A stretch of DNA of 64,000 nt from Bacteroidota bacterium (GTDB taxonomy: Bacteria; Bacteroidota; Bacteroidia; 2-12-FULL-35-15): positions 744,001 to 808,000 of the forward strand of contig JADKIU010000001.1 in the NCBI GenBank assembly GCA_016722565.1, in the 5' to 3' direction. A program made the position numbers and the translations under genes. Under the pieces are notes generated by a model. The model did not search any database, had not been told where the DNA came from, and saw only the letters and a program-made list of their open reading frames with translations. Positions 1-8,702 of this stretch are shown here, in pieces (the stretch's first letter is position 1; each line of letters begins with the position of its first letter).

Positions 1-1
1 T

Positions 2-1504
2 GTAGCATTTGTTCCATTGCTCTGGATTGAACATCTTGTTTATCAGAATCCGGAACGGTTTAAATCACGTATTGTTTTTTTTACTTCTTTTTTGTCTTTT
101 TTTATTTGGAATCTGTTAACGACCTGGTGGCTTAAAAATGCCTCTGTGGGTGGAGCAGTTATGGCAATCGGCCTGAATTCTATTTTTATGTCTCTGGTAT
201 TTTTATTTTTTCATAAGATAAAAAAACGCATTGGCGAAAAATGGGGATATCTCATTTTTATTTCTATTTGGATAACGTTTGAGTTTTTATATCATGGTGA
301 TCAACTCACATGGCCATGGTTAACGCTCGGAAATGCTTTCGCTGATAGCGTGAGCCTCATTCAATGGTATGAATACACTGGAATATTTGGTGGTAGCTTA
401 TGGGTGTTGATTATTAATTATTGTTTTTTTAATATCCTTACTGAAGGTATTACTAAGGGAAAAGGAATCGTTTTGGCGCTAATGCTTCTTCTCCCTATCG
501 GAGTGTCTTTTCTTTTAACTCCAATTCTTACTTTAAATAAAGTCGCTCCGAATCAACATCAAATTGTGATTGTTCAACCGAATATTGATCCGTATAACGA
601 AAAGTTTTCAGGCTCTTACGAACAGCAATTACAAAAAATGTTAGAGCTTGCTTCTCAAAAAACGGATTCCACTACCGAGTATATTGTTTTGCCTGAAACA
701 GCATTAATTGAAGATATTTGGGAGGATGAATTGCAGCAAGCTTCTTCTGTTCTTGCGATCCAAGAGTTTGTAAAAAGATATCCGAAGGTGAAGATGATAA
801 TTGGTGCTTCAACTGCGAAAGCATATAAACCAGGTGAACCATTGTCGCCAACTGCCAGAAAATTTTATAATGCAGATGCTTATTATGATGCATATAATAC
901 TGCTTTTCAGTTTGATAATTCTGGACATATTCAACAATACCACAAGTCAAAATTAGTTCCAGGCGTAGAACAAATGCCTTTGCAATTTATTTTTAAATAC
1001 CTTGATAAACTTGCATTGGAAATGGGAGGAACGAGTGGAAGTTTAGGAACTCAAGTTGAACGAAGTGTTTTTTATTCGAAAGATGAAACAAAAACAATTG
1101 CACCAGTTATTTGTTATGAAAGTGTGTATGGTGAATATGTTACTGAATATGTTAGAAAAGGTGCAACACTCATAACAATTATTACGAATGACGGTTGGTG
1201 GGGGAATACACCCGGACATATTCAACATCTGAAACTAGGAAGATTGCGTGCAATTGAAAACCGCAGATGGATAGCGCGTTCAGCAAACACGGGAATATCT
1301 TGTTTTATTGATCCTTATGGGAAAATATCACAGGCAACGGATTATTGGGTGCCTGCAGTGATTTCAGGGGCTGTAGAATATAAAAACCAGCTGACTTTTT
1401 ATACTCGTTTTGGCGATTATATTGGGCGAATGGCAATGTTTATATCATTTTTATTGATTATTTATTCTTGGTTAATCCGTTTCAGAATTATTAAAAAATC
1501 GTAA
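2..1504 (+). CDS. lnt: apolipoprotein N-acyltransferase, 5' end outside the window
   Basis: Transfers the third acyl chain from phospholipid to the N-terminal cysteine of lipoproteins in the inner membrane. The frame is open to the first base of the window (codons for V-A-F-V-P precede the first possible TTG start at 17), so the start lies upstream and roughly 30-40 residues are missing compared with the usual 510-540. About five to six membrane segments come first, then a nitrilase-type domain, then a final membrane helix near the C-terminus. The catalytic triad is visible: Glu in PETAL, Lys in HKSKLVPG, Cys in CYES. The late motif NDGWWGNTPG followed by R-A-I-E-N-R-R is also typical. The substrate lipoproteins in this window include GldB, GldJ and two prealbumin-like lipoproteins. 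lpdA follows after 54 bases. Family assignment is secure. Confidence 0.95.
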   Translation, partial: VAFVPLLWIEHLVYQNPERFKSRIVFFTSFLSFFIWNLLTTWWLKNASVGGAVMAIGLNSIFMSLVFLFFHKIKKRIGEKWGYLIFISIWITFEFLYHGDQLTWPWLTLGNAFADSVSLIQWYEYTGIFGGSLWVLIINYCFFNILTEGITKGKGIVLALMLLLPIGVSFLLTPILTLNKVAPNQHQIVIVQPNIDPYNEKFSGSYEQQLQKMLELASQKTDSTTEYIVLPETALIEDIWEDELQQASSVLAIQEFVKRYPKVKMIIGASTAKAYKPGEPLSPTARKFYNADAYYDAYNTAFQFDNSGHIQQYHKSKLVPGVEQMPLQFIFKYLDKLALEMGGTSGSLGTQVERSVFYSKDETKTIAPVICYESVYGEYVTEYVRKGATLITIITNDGWWGNTPGHIQHLKLGRLRAIENRRWIARSANTGISCFIDPYGKISQATDYWVPAVISGAVEYKNQLTFYTRFGDYIGRMAMFISFLLIIYSWLIRFRIIKKS

Positions 1505-1558
1505 TTTCGTGCGGTTTTTGGAGCAAATATCCAAAACGAATTTTCAAAATACTTTTTT

Positions 1559-2962
1559 ATGGAAAAATTTGATGTTACGATTATAGGCTCAGGTCCCGGT
1601 GGATATGTAGCGGCTATTCGCTGTGCGCAGTTAGGAATGAAAACTGCACTTATTGAACGTTATTCCACTCTTGGTGGAACATGCTTAAATGTTGGATGCA
1701 TTCCATCAAAAGCATTACTGGACTCATCTGAACATTTTCACAATGCGACCCATACCTTTACCGAACATGGCATTGATGTTAAAGATGTAAAAGTGAATCT
1801 TGCTCAAATGATCAAGCGCAAAGGTGAAGTTGTAAAACAAACGTGTGATGGGATTAATTTTTTGATGAAAAAAAATAAAATCACAGTGTTGAATGGACAT
1901 GGTTCTTTTGTAAATAAAAACACCATTGAAATTACTGGAGCTGATGGTAAAAAAAATCAAATAGAAACCGCAAAAACAATTATTGCTACAGGTTCAAAAC
2001 CGACATCTTTGAAAGGAATTGAAATTGATAAAAAACGTGTGATTACTTCTACTGAAGCGTTACAAATGACAGAGGTTCCCAAACACATGGTGATAATCGG
2101 TGGTGGAGTAATTGGATTGGAGTTGGGTTCTGTGTATGCACGTTTAGGTGCAAAAATTTCGGTGGTGGAATTTACAGGAGGCATTATTAGTACTATGGAT
2201 GCAGCCTTAGGGAAAGAACTTCAAAAGAGTTTGAAAAAACTTGGTTTTGAATTTTATTTCAATCACAAAGTAACTGGTGTGGTTACAAAAGGAAAAGAAG
2301 TAATCGTTTCTGCAGATAATGCAAAAGGTGAAAAAGTGGAAGTGAAAGGAGATTATTGTTTGGTTTCTGTAGGACGCAGACCTTACACGGATAATCTTGG
2401 TTTGGAGAAAGCTGGTGTGAAAATGGACGATAGAGGAAGGATTGAAACGGATGTGCATTTGCAAACAAATGTTGCTGGGATATACGCAATCGGTGATGTG
2501 GTTAAAGGTGCAATGCTTGCTCACAAAGCTGAAGAAGAAGGAACCTTTGTTGCGGAAACAATTGCAGGACAAAAACCACACATCAATTATAATTTAATTC
2601 CCGGTGTTGTTTATACTTGGCCTGAAGTTGCTGCAGTTGGATTCACAGAAGAGCAATTGAAGGAGCAAGGTAAGAAGTATAAGGTTGGAAGTTTTCCTTT
2701 TAAAGCAAGTGGTAGAGCACGTGCTTCAATGGATACGGACGGTTTTGTAAAAGTATTAGCGGATGAAACAACCGATGAAATTTTAGGTGTACACATGATT
2801 GGTCCCCGTGCTGCCGATATGATTGCTGAAGCAGTTGTAGCCATGGAGTATCGTGCAAGTGCTGAAGATATTTCTCGCATGAGTCATGCACATCCTACTT
2901 ATACCGAAGCGATGAAAGAAGCTTGTTTGGACGCTACAGCAAAAAGAGCATTACATATTTAG
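1559..2962 (+). CDS. lpdA: dihydrolipoyl dehydrogenase (E3)
   Basis: FAD enzyme that reoxidises dihydrolipoamide of 2-oxoacid dehydrogenase complexes with NAD+. The 467-residue length is normal. Visible features are the FAD-binding GSGPGG at residues 10-15, the redox disulfide C42/C47 in CLNVGC, a second Rossmann motif GGGVIG for NAD, and the C-terminal active-site pair H445/E450 in HPTYTE. The ATG at 1559 begins directly at the conserved FAD strand, so the start is sound. It is separated from pdhA and pdhC (44-47 kb) and probably serves that complex and others. hemH starts 8 bases after its stop, suggesting co-transcription. Confidence 0.97.
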   Translation: MEKFDVTIIGSGPGGYVAAIRCAQLGMKTALIERYSTLGGTCLNVGCIPSKALLDSSEHFHNATHTFTEHGIDVKDVKVNLAQMIKRKGEVVKQTCDGINFLMKKNKITVLNGHGSFVNKNTIEITGADGKKNQIETAKTIIATGSKPTSLKGIEIDKKRVITSTEALQMTEVPKHMVIIGGGVIGLELGSVYARLGAKISVVEFTGGIISTMDAALGKELQKSLKKLGFEFYFNHKVTGVVTKGKEVIVSADNAKGEKVEVKGDYCLVSVGRRPYTDNLGLEKAGVKMDDRGRIETDVHLQTNVAGIYAIGDVVKGAMLAHKAEEEGTFVAETIAGQKPHINYNLIPGVVYTWPEVAAVGFTEEQLKEQGKKYKVGSFPFKASGRARASMDTDGFVKVLADETTDEILGVHMIGPRAADMIAEAVVAMEYRASAEDISRMSHAHPTYTEAMKEACLDATAKRALHI

Positions 2963-2970
2963 TTGTAACG

Positions 2971-3996
2971 ATGAAGACAGGAGTTCTCTTAATTAATCTT
3001 GGTACACCCGATAGCCCTTCTACCGCGGATGTTCGAAAATATTTAACTCAATTTTTGAATGATCCTCGTGTTATTGACATCAATCCGATTGGTCGCTTTT
3101 TATTGGTGAACGGAATCATTGTGCCTTTTCGTTCTTCCAAATCTGCAAAGTTATATCAACACATTTGGACAAATGAAGGTTCTCCACTTTTAACCAATAG
3201 CAATAAAATGAAAGTGTTATTGCAAAAGGAATTAGGAGATCAGTATGTTGTTGAACTGGGGATGCGTTATCAAAATCCCAGTTTGGAATTTGCATTGAAT
3301 AAGTTGAAAGAGGCGCAGGTGGATAAAATTATTATGATTCCATTGTATCCGCAATACGCTTCTTCCAGTACTGGATCTTCTGTTGAAGAAGCAATACGCT
3401 TGTTGAAAAAATGGGAAGTAACACCGTCATTTGAAGTGATTTCAAAATTTTACGATAACCCGGATTTTATTCAAGCATGTGTGGAGGTCGCAAAAAAATA
3501 CGATATCAAAGACTACGATCATGTTGTATTTTCTTATCACGGTTTGCCCGAACGACACATAAAAAAGGGATCAGACCATTATGGTAAAGGCACTTGTCAG
3601 TTGGGAAGTTGTTGCGATAAGATTACAAAAAACAATCAATACTGCTATCGTGCAAATTGTTTCGAAACAACCCGCCAATTAGTAAAACACCTAAATATTC
3701 CTGAAGGGAAATACGAAACGACATTTCAAAGTCGTTTGGATGATAAGTGGATAAAGCCATACAGTGATAAGGTAGTGGAGCAAAAAGCAAAAGAGGGAAA
3801 GAAAAAATTATTGATTTTTTCACCTGCTTTTGTGGCCGATTGTTTGGAAACCATTTATGAAATAGGAGTGGAGTACGATGAAATTTTTAAAGAACATGGT
3901 GGTGAAAAAGTAACATTAGTGGAAAGTTTAAATGACTCACCTAAATGGATTGATGCATTGAAAAAAATGGTCCTCAATGCGAATCATAAAAATTAA
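2971..3996 (+). CDS. hemH: ferrochelatase
   Basis: Inserts Fe2+ into protoporphyrin IX, the last step of protohaem synthesis. The frame is open from 2923 but that would overlap lpdA by 40 bases; the ATG at 2971 starts exactly at the family N-terminus (KTGVLLINLGTPDSP), giving 341 residues. The metal-insertion His is H190 in SYHGLPERH and the partner acidic residue is E293 in CLETIYE. A cysteine-rich stretch (CQLGSCC ... YCYRANC) follows H190; this insertion with a CYRAxC motif is, from memory, normal in Bacteroidota and proteobacterial ferrochelatases and is not by itself proof of an Fe-S cluster. The gene ends just ahead of a strong hairpin terminator. Confidence 0.96.
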   Translation: MKTGVLLINLGTPDSPSTADVRKYLTQFLNDPRVIDINPIGRFLLVNGIIVPFRSSKSAKLYQHIWTNEGSPLLTNSNKMKVLLQKELGDQYVVELGMRYQNPSLEFALNKLKEAQVDKIIMIPLYPQYASSSTGSSVEEAIRLLKKWEVTPSFEVISKFYDNPDFIQACVEVAKKYDIKDYDHVVFSYHGLPERHIKKGSDHYGKGTCQLGSCCDKITKNNQYCYRANCFETTRQLVKHLNIPEGKYETTFQSRLDDKWIKPYSDKVVEQKAKEGKKKLLIFSPAFVADCLETIYEIGVEYDEIFKEHGGEKVTLVESLNDSPKWIDALKKMVLNANHKN

Positions 3997-4010
3997 ACCT
4001 TTTAAAAATA

Positions 4011-4056
4011 TAAAACAAAACCCCTGAAGTTTTTTAACTTCAGGGGTTTTGTTTTA
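4011..4056. terminator. bidirectional intrinsic terminator between hemH and the convergent T9SS cargo gene
   Basis: A perfect 21-bp stem (4011-4031 pairing with 4036-4056) with a TTTT loop. The core is CCCCTGAAG/CTTCAGGGG, flanked by A runs on one side and T runs on the other, so it can act on both strands. It lies 14 bases after hemH and 13 bases before the end of the convergent gene. Confidence 0.93.
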
Positions 4057-4069
4057 TAATGAAAAAATA

Positions 4070-6556
4070 TTATTTAATAACGAGTTTCTGGCTGTGGTAG
4101 GCATTTGTGTTAGAGGCGGTGACCAAATAAATACCTTTTGCTAAAAGAACATCAGAGTCAATTGTCACTAGCTGAGAATCAGAAGAAACATTCACCATTT
4201 TGGAAAACACTTCTTTACCCATTGCATCTCTCACAACCACTAATACCTCACCTGTGAACATACTCAATCGAACTTGACTCGCGTTTCCTGCCGACAAAGG
4301 GTTTGGAAAAATCGAAATATTTGCCTCATCGACCCTATTAAATTCTACAGGAATAATATTAGAATAAGTGAATTGTCCGTTAAAATCGGTTTGCTTAAGC
4401 CTGTAATAAGAAATTCCTGTATATGGTGAATAATCAACTCCAGAGTAGTTAATTATGGTTGTGCTGTTTCCTGCACCATCTTCTTTTCCTACTACAACAA
4501 AGTTTTGTCCGTCTTTGCTTTTTTCAATTGTGAAAAAGTCATTGTTTGTTTCACTAGCCGTTGACCATTTTAGATCAACATGATTGTTGTTTGTTTGTGC
4601 TTCGAAACTTAGCAGTTCAATTGGTAAGGGATTTATTAAAATACTGACAGAAACGGAAGAAAACGTAAAGGGACTAAAAGCAGTAACAGCTGCAGATGTC
4701 TGGATTGTACCCAAAGCAGCACTGCCTGTCATTGTTCCACTTCCGTGGTCTTGCCATGTAGCACCATCATAGCGCGCAACATGCAAATCTGTAGTGAAAG
4801 TATTGATTCCGCTTCTTGTTCCATTTTCCCAATAGAGTGTTACAAACACATTGGATGTACCCGCAGTTCTATTGACGATCCAATGTTCAACAGAACTAAC
4901 GTATGCGATTGTTGCTGCAACAGGAGTTAGTGTTGAATAAGCGGCATCAAAATATTGAGCAGTATATGCATCTGTGGCAACAGAAGGAGCCGTAATCGCT
5001 GTTCGTGCCCATATTAAATTATCACCTACAGGAAAAACAAAGGCATCATTTCCTATTTTTCGCATTGGGCCATCCACAAAACTTGCAGAAGATCCGGCAG
5101 TTGACGTAGCGTTATCTATTAGTGTTAATAGATTTGTTGCATCCGTGTAAACATTCCCATCGGTCAATGTTAAAGCACTGTTTACGGATAATGGAGTTGT
5201 TAAAGTTACTCCGGTAGCAGAGGTGTTATTTACAACAAAATTATAAAATGCTGTTGTTAATGTGGTTCCAGCTATCGTTTGGGCGGCAGTTCCTGTAAAC
5301 TGCATTGTATTTATTCCAACAGGAGTGCCTGAAGTAAAGGTAGAATTGTTTGTGAAATTTCCACGTATCGTATGAGTTATACTTGCAACATTATTATCGC
5401 GAGTGGCATTAAATACACCACTTGATTGCAACAATGTATTTCCTTGTACTACTATTCCACCGGCAGACCAAGGGCCATAAATCGCAGAGTTTTGTACAGT
5501 GAAGTTGCCTTGCATAGTTTGTGCACCATTTGAATATTTCCAGCTAATAGCACTGACACCATCTGCAATCACATGTCCATAGGTTATTGGCAACATGTCT
5601 TGCCAACCAGTTGAATTGTACCATACTGTACTTGTTGCATCCATTGTGTAGGTTGCAAAACCGTTTAATGGTGCGCGATTTGGACAGCCTGTTCGCACAG
5701 TAGAGCCCGCACCCATCGTTAGTGAACCTGCACCGGTATTGTATCTGCCTAAAACTGTCATCCTGCCTGTCACAGTCGTGTCCGGAATAATAACAGTGGT
5801 ATTTGCAGCAACAATCATATTCCCGTCATATGTATCAAAATTTGCTGCACTTGGTCCTCTAATCGTAACAGTAGGAGTATTGGTTGTTCCAAAGGTTAGA
5901 TTTTGTGCTTTGAATAAGTATCCACCACCGGCATTTGCCAAGACCATTGTTTGTGCACCAGTACCATTAAATACGATGTGTGGCTCATAGGCGCCAACAG
6001 TTCTACCCCAAACCCCAATGTAAACATTGTTATTAAATGTAAGTGTTCCTGGAGTAGCACCACCACCAGCTAAATTTTCTGTAATAACATAAGTATCTCC
6101 ATTTCCTGTGGTGTGTATGCGCGTTACGCCATTGAAAATAATGTTCCCACTATTATTAATGTTTAATCTTAAAACATCATAAGAGACACCATTACTATAT
6201 CTTACTGCATTAAATGTTCCAGTTCCATTCACTGTGAGTGTAAATGCACCCACATTTAATGTTGTTGTTCTGAGGCCTGAACCGCTGTTTTCAGTTACAG
6301 TAAGATTGTTCACAGTAATGTTTGCAGACAGTGAAATGGTTTGGCTCGTGTTAGTCGTAAACGTCATTGTGAAATCATCGCCGGTTGCCAATGCGCCTCC
6401 ACCGGACCAATTCGCTACATTGTTAAAGTCAGTGCCTGCACCACCTGCACCTGCACCAGTCCAGGTTCTGGCAATTGCAAACGTTTTACTTGTAATCAGC
6501 ACCATCGTGATGAATACAAAAACGTATGCGAGATATCTATGTGAAATATTTTTCAT
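4070..6556 (-). CDS. T9SS-secreted cargo protein with type A C-terminal sorting domain
   Basis: An 828-residue secreted protein of unknown role. A signal peptide spans about residues 1-28. The passenger is a long Thr/Asn/Gly-rich series of beta-rich segments with recurrent phrases such as GNFTVQN and GNFTN, like beta-helix or adhesin-type surface proteins; no catalytic motif is visible. A fibronectin-III-like domain that often precedes the sorting domain (starting LPIELLSFEAQ) is at about 645-740. The end is a type A sorting domain: NISIFPNPLS, then a G-I-Y-L-V strand and a basic terminal LVIK. PorU in this window would remove this domain after outer-membrane passage. The gene for a 94-residue exported protein ends 19 bases upstream and is probably co-transcribed. 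Export route is well supported; function is unknown. Confidence 0.88.
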   Translation of the reverse strand: MKNISHRYLAYVFVFITMVLITSKTFAIARTWTGAGAGGAGTDFNNVANWSGGGALATGDDFTMTFTTNTSQTISLSANITVNNLTVTENSGSGLRTTTLNVGAFTLTVNGTGTFNAVRYSNGVSYDVLRLNINNSGNIIFNGVTRIHTTGNGDTYVITENLAGGGATPGTLTFNNNVYIGVWGRTVGAYEPHIVFNGTGAQTMVLANAGGGYLFKAQNLTFGTTNTPTVTIRGPSAANFDTYDGNMIVAANTTVIIPDTTVTGRMTVLGRYNTGAGSLTMGAGSTVRTGCPNRAPLNGFATYTMDATSTVWYNSTGWQDMLPITYGHVIADGVSAISWKYSNGAQTMQGNFTVQNSAIYGPWSAGGIVVQGNTLLQSSGVFNATRDNNVASITHTIRGNFTNNSTFTSGTPVGINTMQFTGTAAQTIAGTTLTTAFYNFVVNNTSATGVTLTTPLSVNSALTLTDGNVYTDATNLLTLIDNATSTAGSSASFVDGPMRKIGNDAFVFPVGDNLIWARTAITAPSVATDAYTAQYFDAAYSTLTPVAATIAYVSSVEHWIVNRTAGTSNVFVTLYWENGTRSGINTFTTDLHVARYDGATWQDHGSGTMTGSAALGTIQTSAAVTAFSPFTFSSVSVSILINPLPIELLSFEAQTNNNHVDLKWSTASETNNDFFTIEKSKDGQNFVVVGKEDGAGNSTTIINYSGVDYSPYTGISYYRLKQTDFNGQFTYSNIIPVEFNRVDEANISIFPNPLSAGNASQVRLSMFTGEVLVVVRDAMGKEVFSKMVNVSSDSQLVTIDSDVLLAKGIYLVTASNTNAYHSQKLVIK

Positions 6557-6575
6557 CTTAAAATAGATTTAATAT

Positions 6576-6860
6576 TTATTTAGGTGTTGATGCATCTACT
6601 ACAGGTGTAACAACATCTTTTCTCGGTTGGCTTGGTGCGTCCACTGGTCCACTGGTATATGGCAATCCTGATTTTTGATCGGCCGAACCATACGTTGACT
6701 TTTTAAGTTTTTCTTTTTTAATCTCCTCATCTGTTAACGTTTTGTTTTCCTTTTTAGCAGGTGGAGCAACCGTAGTTTTTTTTGCAGGATCCTGTTTTGC
6801 AAAAACAATTGAAATCATAAAAAGAAAAGAAAATACTAATAGTAGTTTGCGCTTTTTCAT
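6576..6860 (-). CDS. small exported Lys/Pro-rich protein of unknown function
   Basis: A 94-residue protein with a clear signal peptide (about residues 1-21, MKKRKLLLVF... ending VFA). The mature part is short, hydrophilic and rich in Lys, Pro, Thr and Ala, with no cysteine lipobox and no recognisable domain; it is probably disordered in the periplasm. It sits 19 bases upstream of the 828-residue T9SS cargo gene on the same strand, so the two are likely one transcript. I do not recognise the family. Confidence 0.7.
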   Translation of the reverse strand: MKKRKLLLVFSFLFMISIVFAKQDPAKKTTVAPPAKKENKTLTDEEIKKEKLKKSTYGSADQKSGLPYTSGPVDAPSQPRKDVVTPVVDASTPK

Positions 6861-7054
6861 CTTGAATTATATTTTAAAAAAATGGGATGATTTAGTAGTC
6901 TGAATTAATACACAAGTTACCCATTTTAGACGAATTATCTTCAAAAAAGGTTGCTTTTTTTTAAAAAATCAGATAACGTGTTATATTTCTCAGAAATAGG
7001 CCGTTGTTATAGCTAAATTAGCCTTAAATTCATCCCAGTTTTTGATTTAACCAA

Positions 7055-7735
7055 ATGCGTCTGATGCTTTTCAGTTTCAATAAGAAAGTTGTTATTATAG
7101 TTTTATTCAGCTTTGTTTTTTTTGGTTTTTCTCCAAAAAAGGAAGTGTCGAATTGGGAATTAAAAAAATCTGAAAATGGCATCTCTGTCTATACCCGATT
7201 AACGAAAGATTCAGAATACAAAGAGTTAAAAGCAACCTTTCAAATTAAAACCTCATTATCCAGTATTATTGCTTTGTTGAATGATGTGGAGTCGTATCCT
7301 CAATGGGTGTACCGCTGCCAAACGTCTAAGGTGCTGAAAAAAGATTCTGACCAACATTTAATCCGCTACCAAACCATTGTTGCTCCATGGCCGGTAGATA
7401 ACCGTGATGTTGTTGTAGAAGTTAATACACGGCAAGATGAAAAAACGAATGTGGTTTATCAAAAAGTAAGTGCATTGCCCAGTTATTCTCCCAAATTAAA
7501 AGGACATGTTCGAATAACACAATTTCGAGCATTGTGGACACTTACACCATTGAAAAATGGATTTGTTTTGGTGGAGTATGAATTACTTGTGAATCCTGCC
7601 GGTTCTATTCCTGCTTGGTTAGTGAATTTAGCAATGGTGGAAGGGCCATTTGATACATCCGTGAAAATGAGAGATCGATTAATGATGGAAAAGTATCAAA
7701 AAGCATCGTTCGAATTTATTACAAACCCAAAGTAA
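7055..7735 (+). CDS. START-domain (lipid-binding fold) protein
   Basis: A 226-residue protein with an N-terminal hydrophobic segment (about residues 8-25), likely a signal peptide or anchor, followed by a single START/SRPBCC domain. Supporting motifs are WELKKSENGISVYTR near the start, the helix LNDVESYPQWVYRC, the strand PWPVDNRDVV and the C-terminal helix with GPFDTSVKMR. The family binds hydrophobic ligands, often lipids; the ligand here is unknown. It lies directly upstream of a lipid O-acyltransferase/N-acyltransferase pair on the same strand, a suggestive but unproven link to lipid handling. The ATG at 7055 places the hydrophobic segment correctly. Confidence 0.85.
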   Translation: MRLMLFSFNKKVVIIVLFSFVFFGFSPKKEVSNWELKKSENGISVYTRLTKDSEYKELKATFQIKTSLSSIIALLNDVESYPQWVYRCQTSKVLKKDSDQHLIRYQTIVAPWPVDNRDVVVEVNTRQDEKTNVVYQKVSALPSYSPKLKGHVRITQFRALWTLTPLKNGFVLVEYELLVNPAGSIPAWLVNLAMVEGPFDTSVKMRDRLMMEKYQKASFEFITNPK

Positions 7736-7737
7736 AT

Positions 7738-7773
7738 TTTGGAATAGATGAATATTCCTTATTTTTACCTTTG
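7738..7773 (+). promoter_or_regulatory. candidate Bacteroidota promoter before the acyltransferase gene
   Basis: TACCTTTG at 7766-7773 fits the -7 element TAnnTTTG, and a TTTG is present at 7738-7741. The 24-base spacing is longer than the usual 19-20, so the upstream half is uncertain. The ATG at 7797 is 23 bases downstream. Confidence 0.35.
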
Positions 7774-7796
7774 AATACTATTTTTACATAATCTCT

Positions 7797-8671
7797 ATGA
7801 CCGAATTATCGTCAACGATACCTTCCGAAAAATTTATTGATGTCAAAAAAGCAATTGGAGCAAAGAACCCAAAACTATTGAAGTTTTTACCAAACTTTAT
7901 TCTCAGATACATTATTAAAACCGTTCACCAAGAAGAATTAAATATTGCCGTTGATAGAAATAAACACCGTTTTGGGCATGATTTTGTGGATGCGGCAATG
8001 GAAGAATTTGGTTCAAAACCCATTGTTATTGGTGCCGAAAATATTCCGAAAACAGGTGGTATTATCATGACAGCCAATCATCCGTTGGGAGGGTTGGATG
8101 GTATTGCATTCATGGATGTGGTAGGAGAGCATCGGAAGGATATTAAATTTTTTGTTAATGATTTATTAATGGCATTTAAAAATTTAGCACCTATCCTTGT
8201 CCCTGTAAATAAACACGGAAAAAATTCTTCGGAGTACACAAAAAAATTTGAAGAAACATATGCTTCTGATGAATGTTTATTGTTATTCCCGGCAGGACTC
8301 GTTTCCCGCAAACAATCGGATGGGAGAATTGAGGATTTGGTTTGGAAAAAAAGTTTTGTAACCAAGGCCATTCAATATCAAAAAACATTGTCCCGGTTTA
8401 CATTGATGGCAATAACTCTTCCTTTTTTTACAATTTGGCCTATTGGAGAAAAAAAATCGGAATAAAAGCCAATATTGAAATGTTTTATTTGGTGGACGAA
8501 ATGTACAAACAGAGAGGTAAAACCCTTACCTTTACATTTGGTGAAGAAATTTCTTGGGAAACATTCACAAAAGATAAACCGGCTGAATTTTGGTCGGAGA
8601 GAGTAAAGCAACATGTTTACGCCTTAAAATCAGGAGATAAATCAAAGATGCTGCCCACAATTAAAAAGTAA
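7797..8671 (+). CDS. GlsA-like phospholipid/amino-lipid acyltransferase, interrupted by a one-base frameshift
   Basis: Glycerolipid-acyltransferase (PlsC-like) fold, probably an O-acyltransferase acting on an N-acyl amino acid. The first frame (7797-8465) carries the catalytic motif NHPLGGLDG, an HX5D variant, and the FPAG motif. It loses homology after SFVTKAIQYQK at the A run 8380-8385 (six A). From 8384 the -1 frame resumes with NIVPVYIDGNNS and runs to the stop at 8669-8671. Adding one A would give a normal 291-residue protein. The next gene encodes a GNAT N-acyltransferase; together they resemble the glsA/glsB glycine-lipid pair of Bacteroides, although that assignment is by memory of the family. 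Sequence error, a real mutation, or slippage at the A run are all possible. Confidence 0.82.
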
Positions 8672-8702
8672 CTGCTTCATTAGTATAGCTTAGAGAAAAG
8701 AT

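Noticed and set aside
2923..2970. Upstream start for hemH overlapping lpdA
   Set aside because: The family N-terminus begins at the ATG at 2971; the earlier residues are read from lpdA in another frame.
3591..3665. Fe-S cluster in ferrochelatase from the Cys-rich stretch
   Set aside because: The segment matches a normal family insertion with CYRAxC and its Cys spacing is not a known cluster motif with certainty.
8379..8387. Programmed -1 frameshift at A6C in the acyltransferase gene
   Set aside because: The heptamer AAAAAAC is not in the register needed for the standard slippery site (codons read CAA AAA ACA), no downstream stimulatory hairpin is obvious, and two other genes show the same kind of loss.
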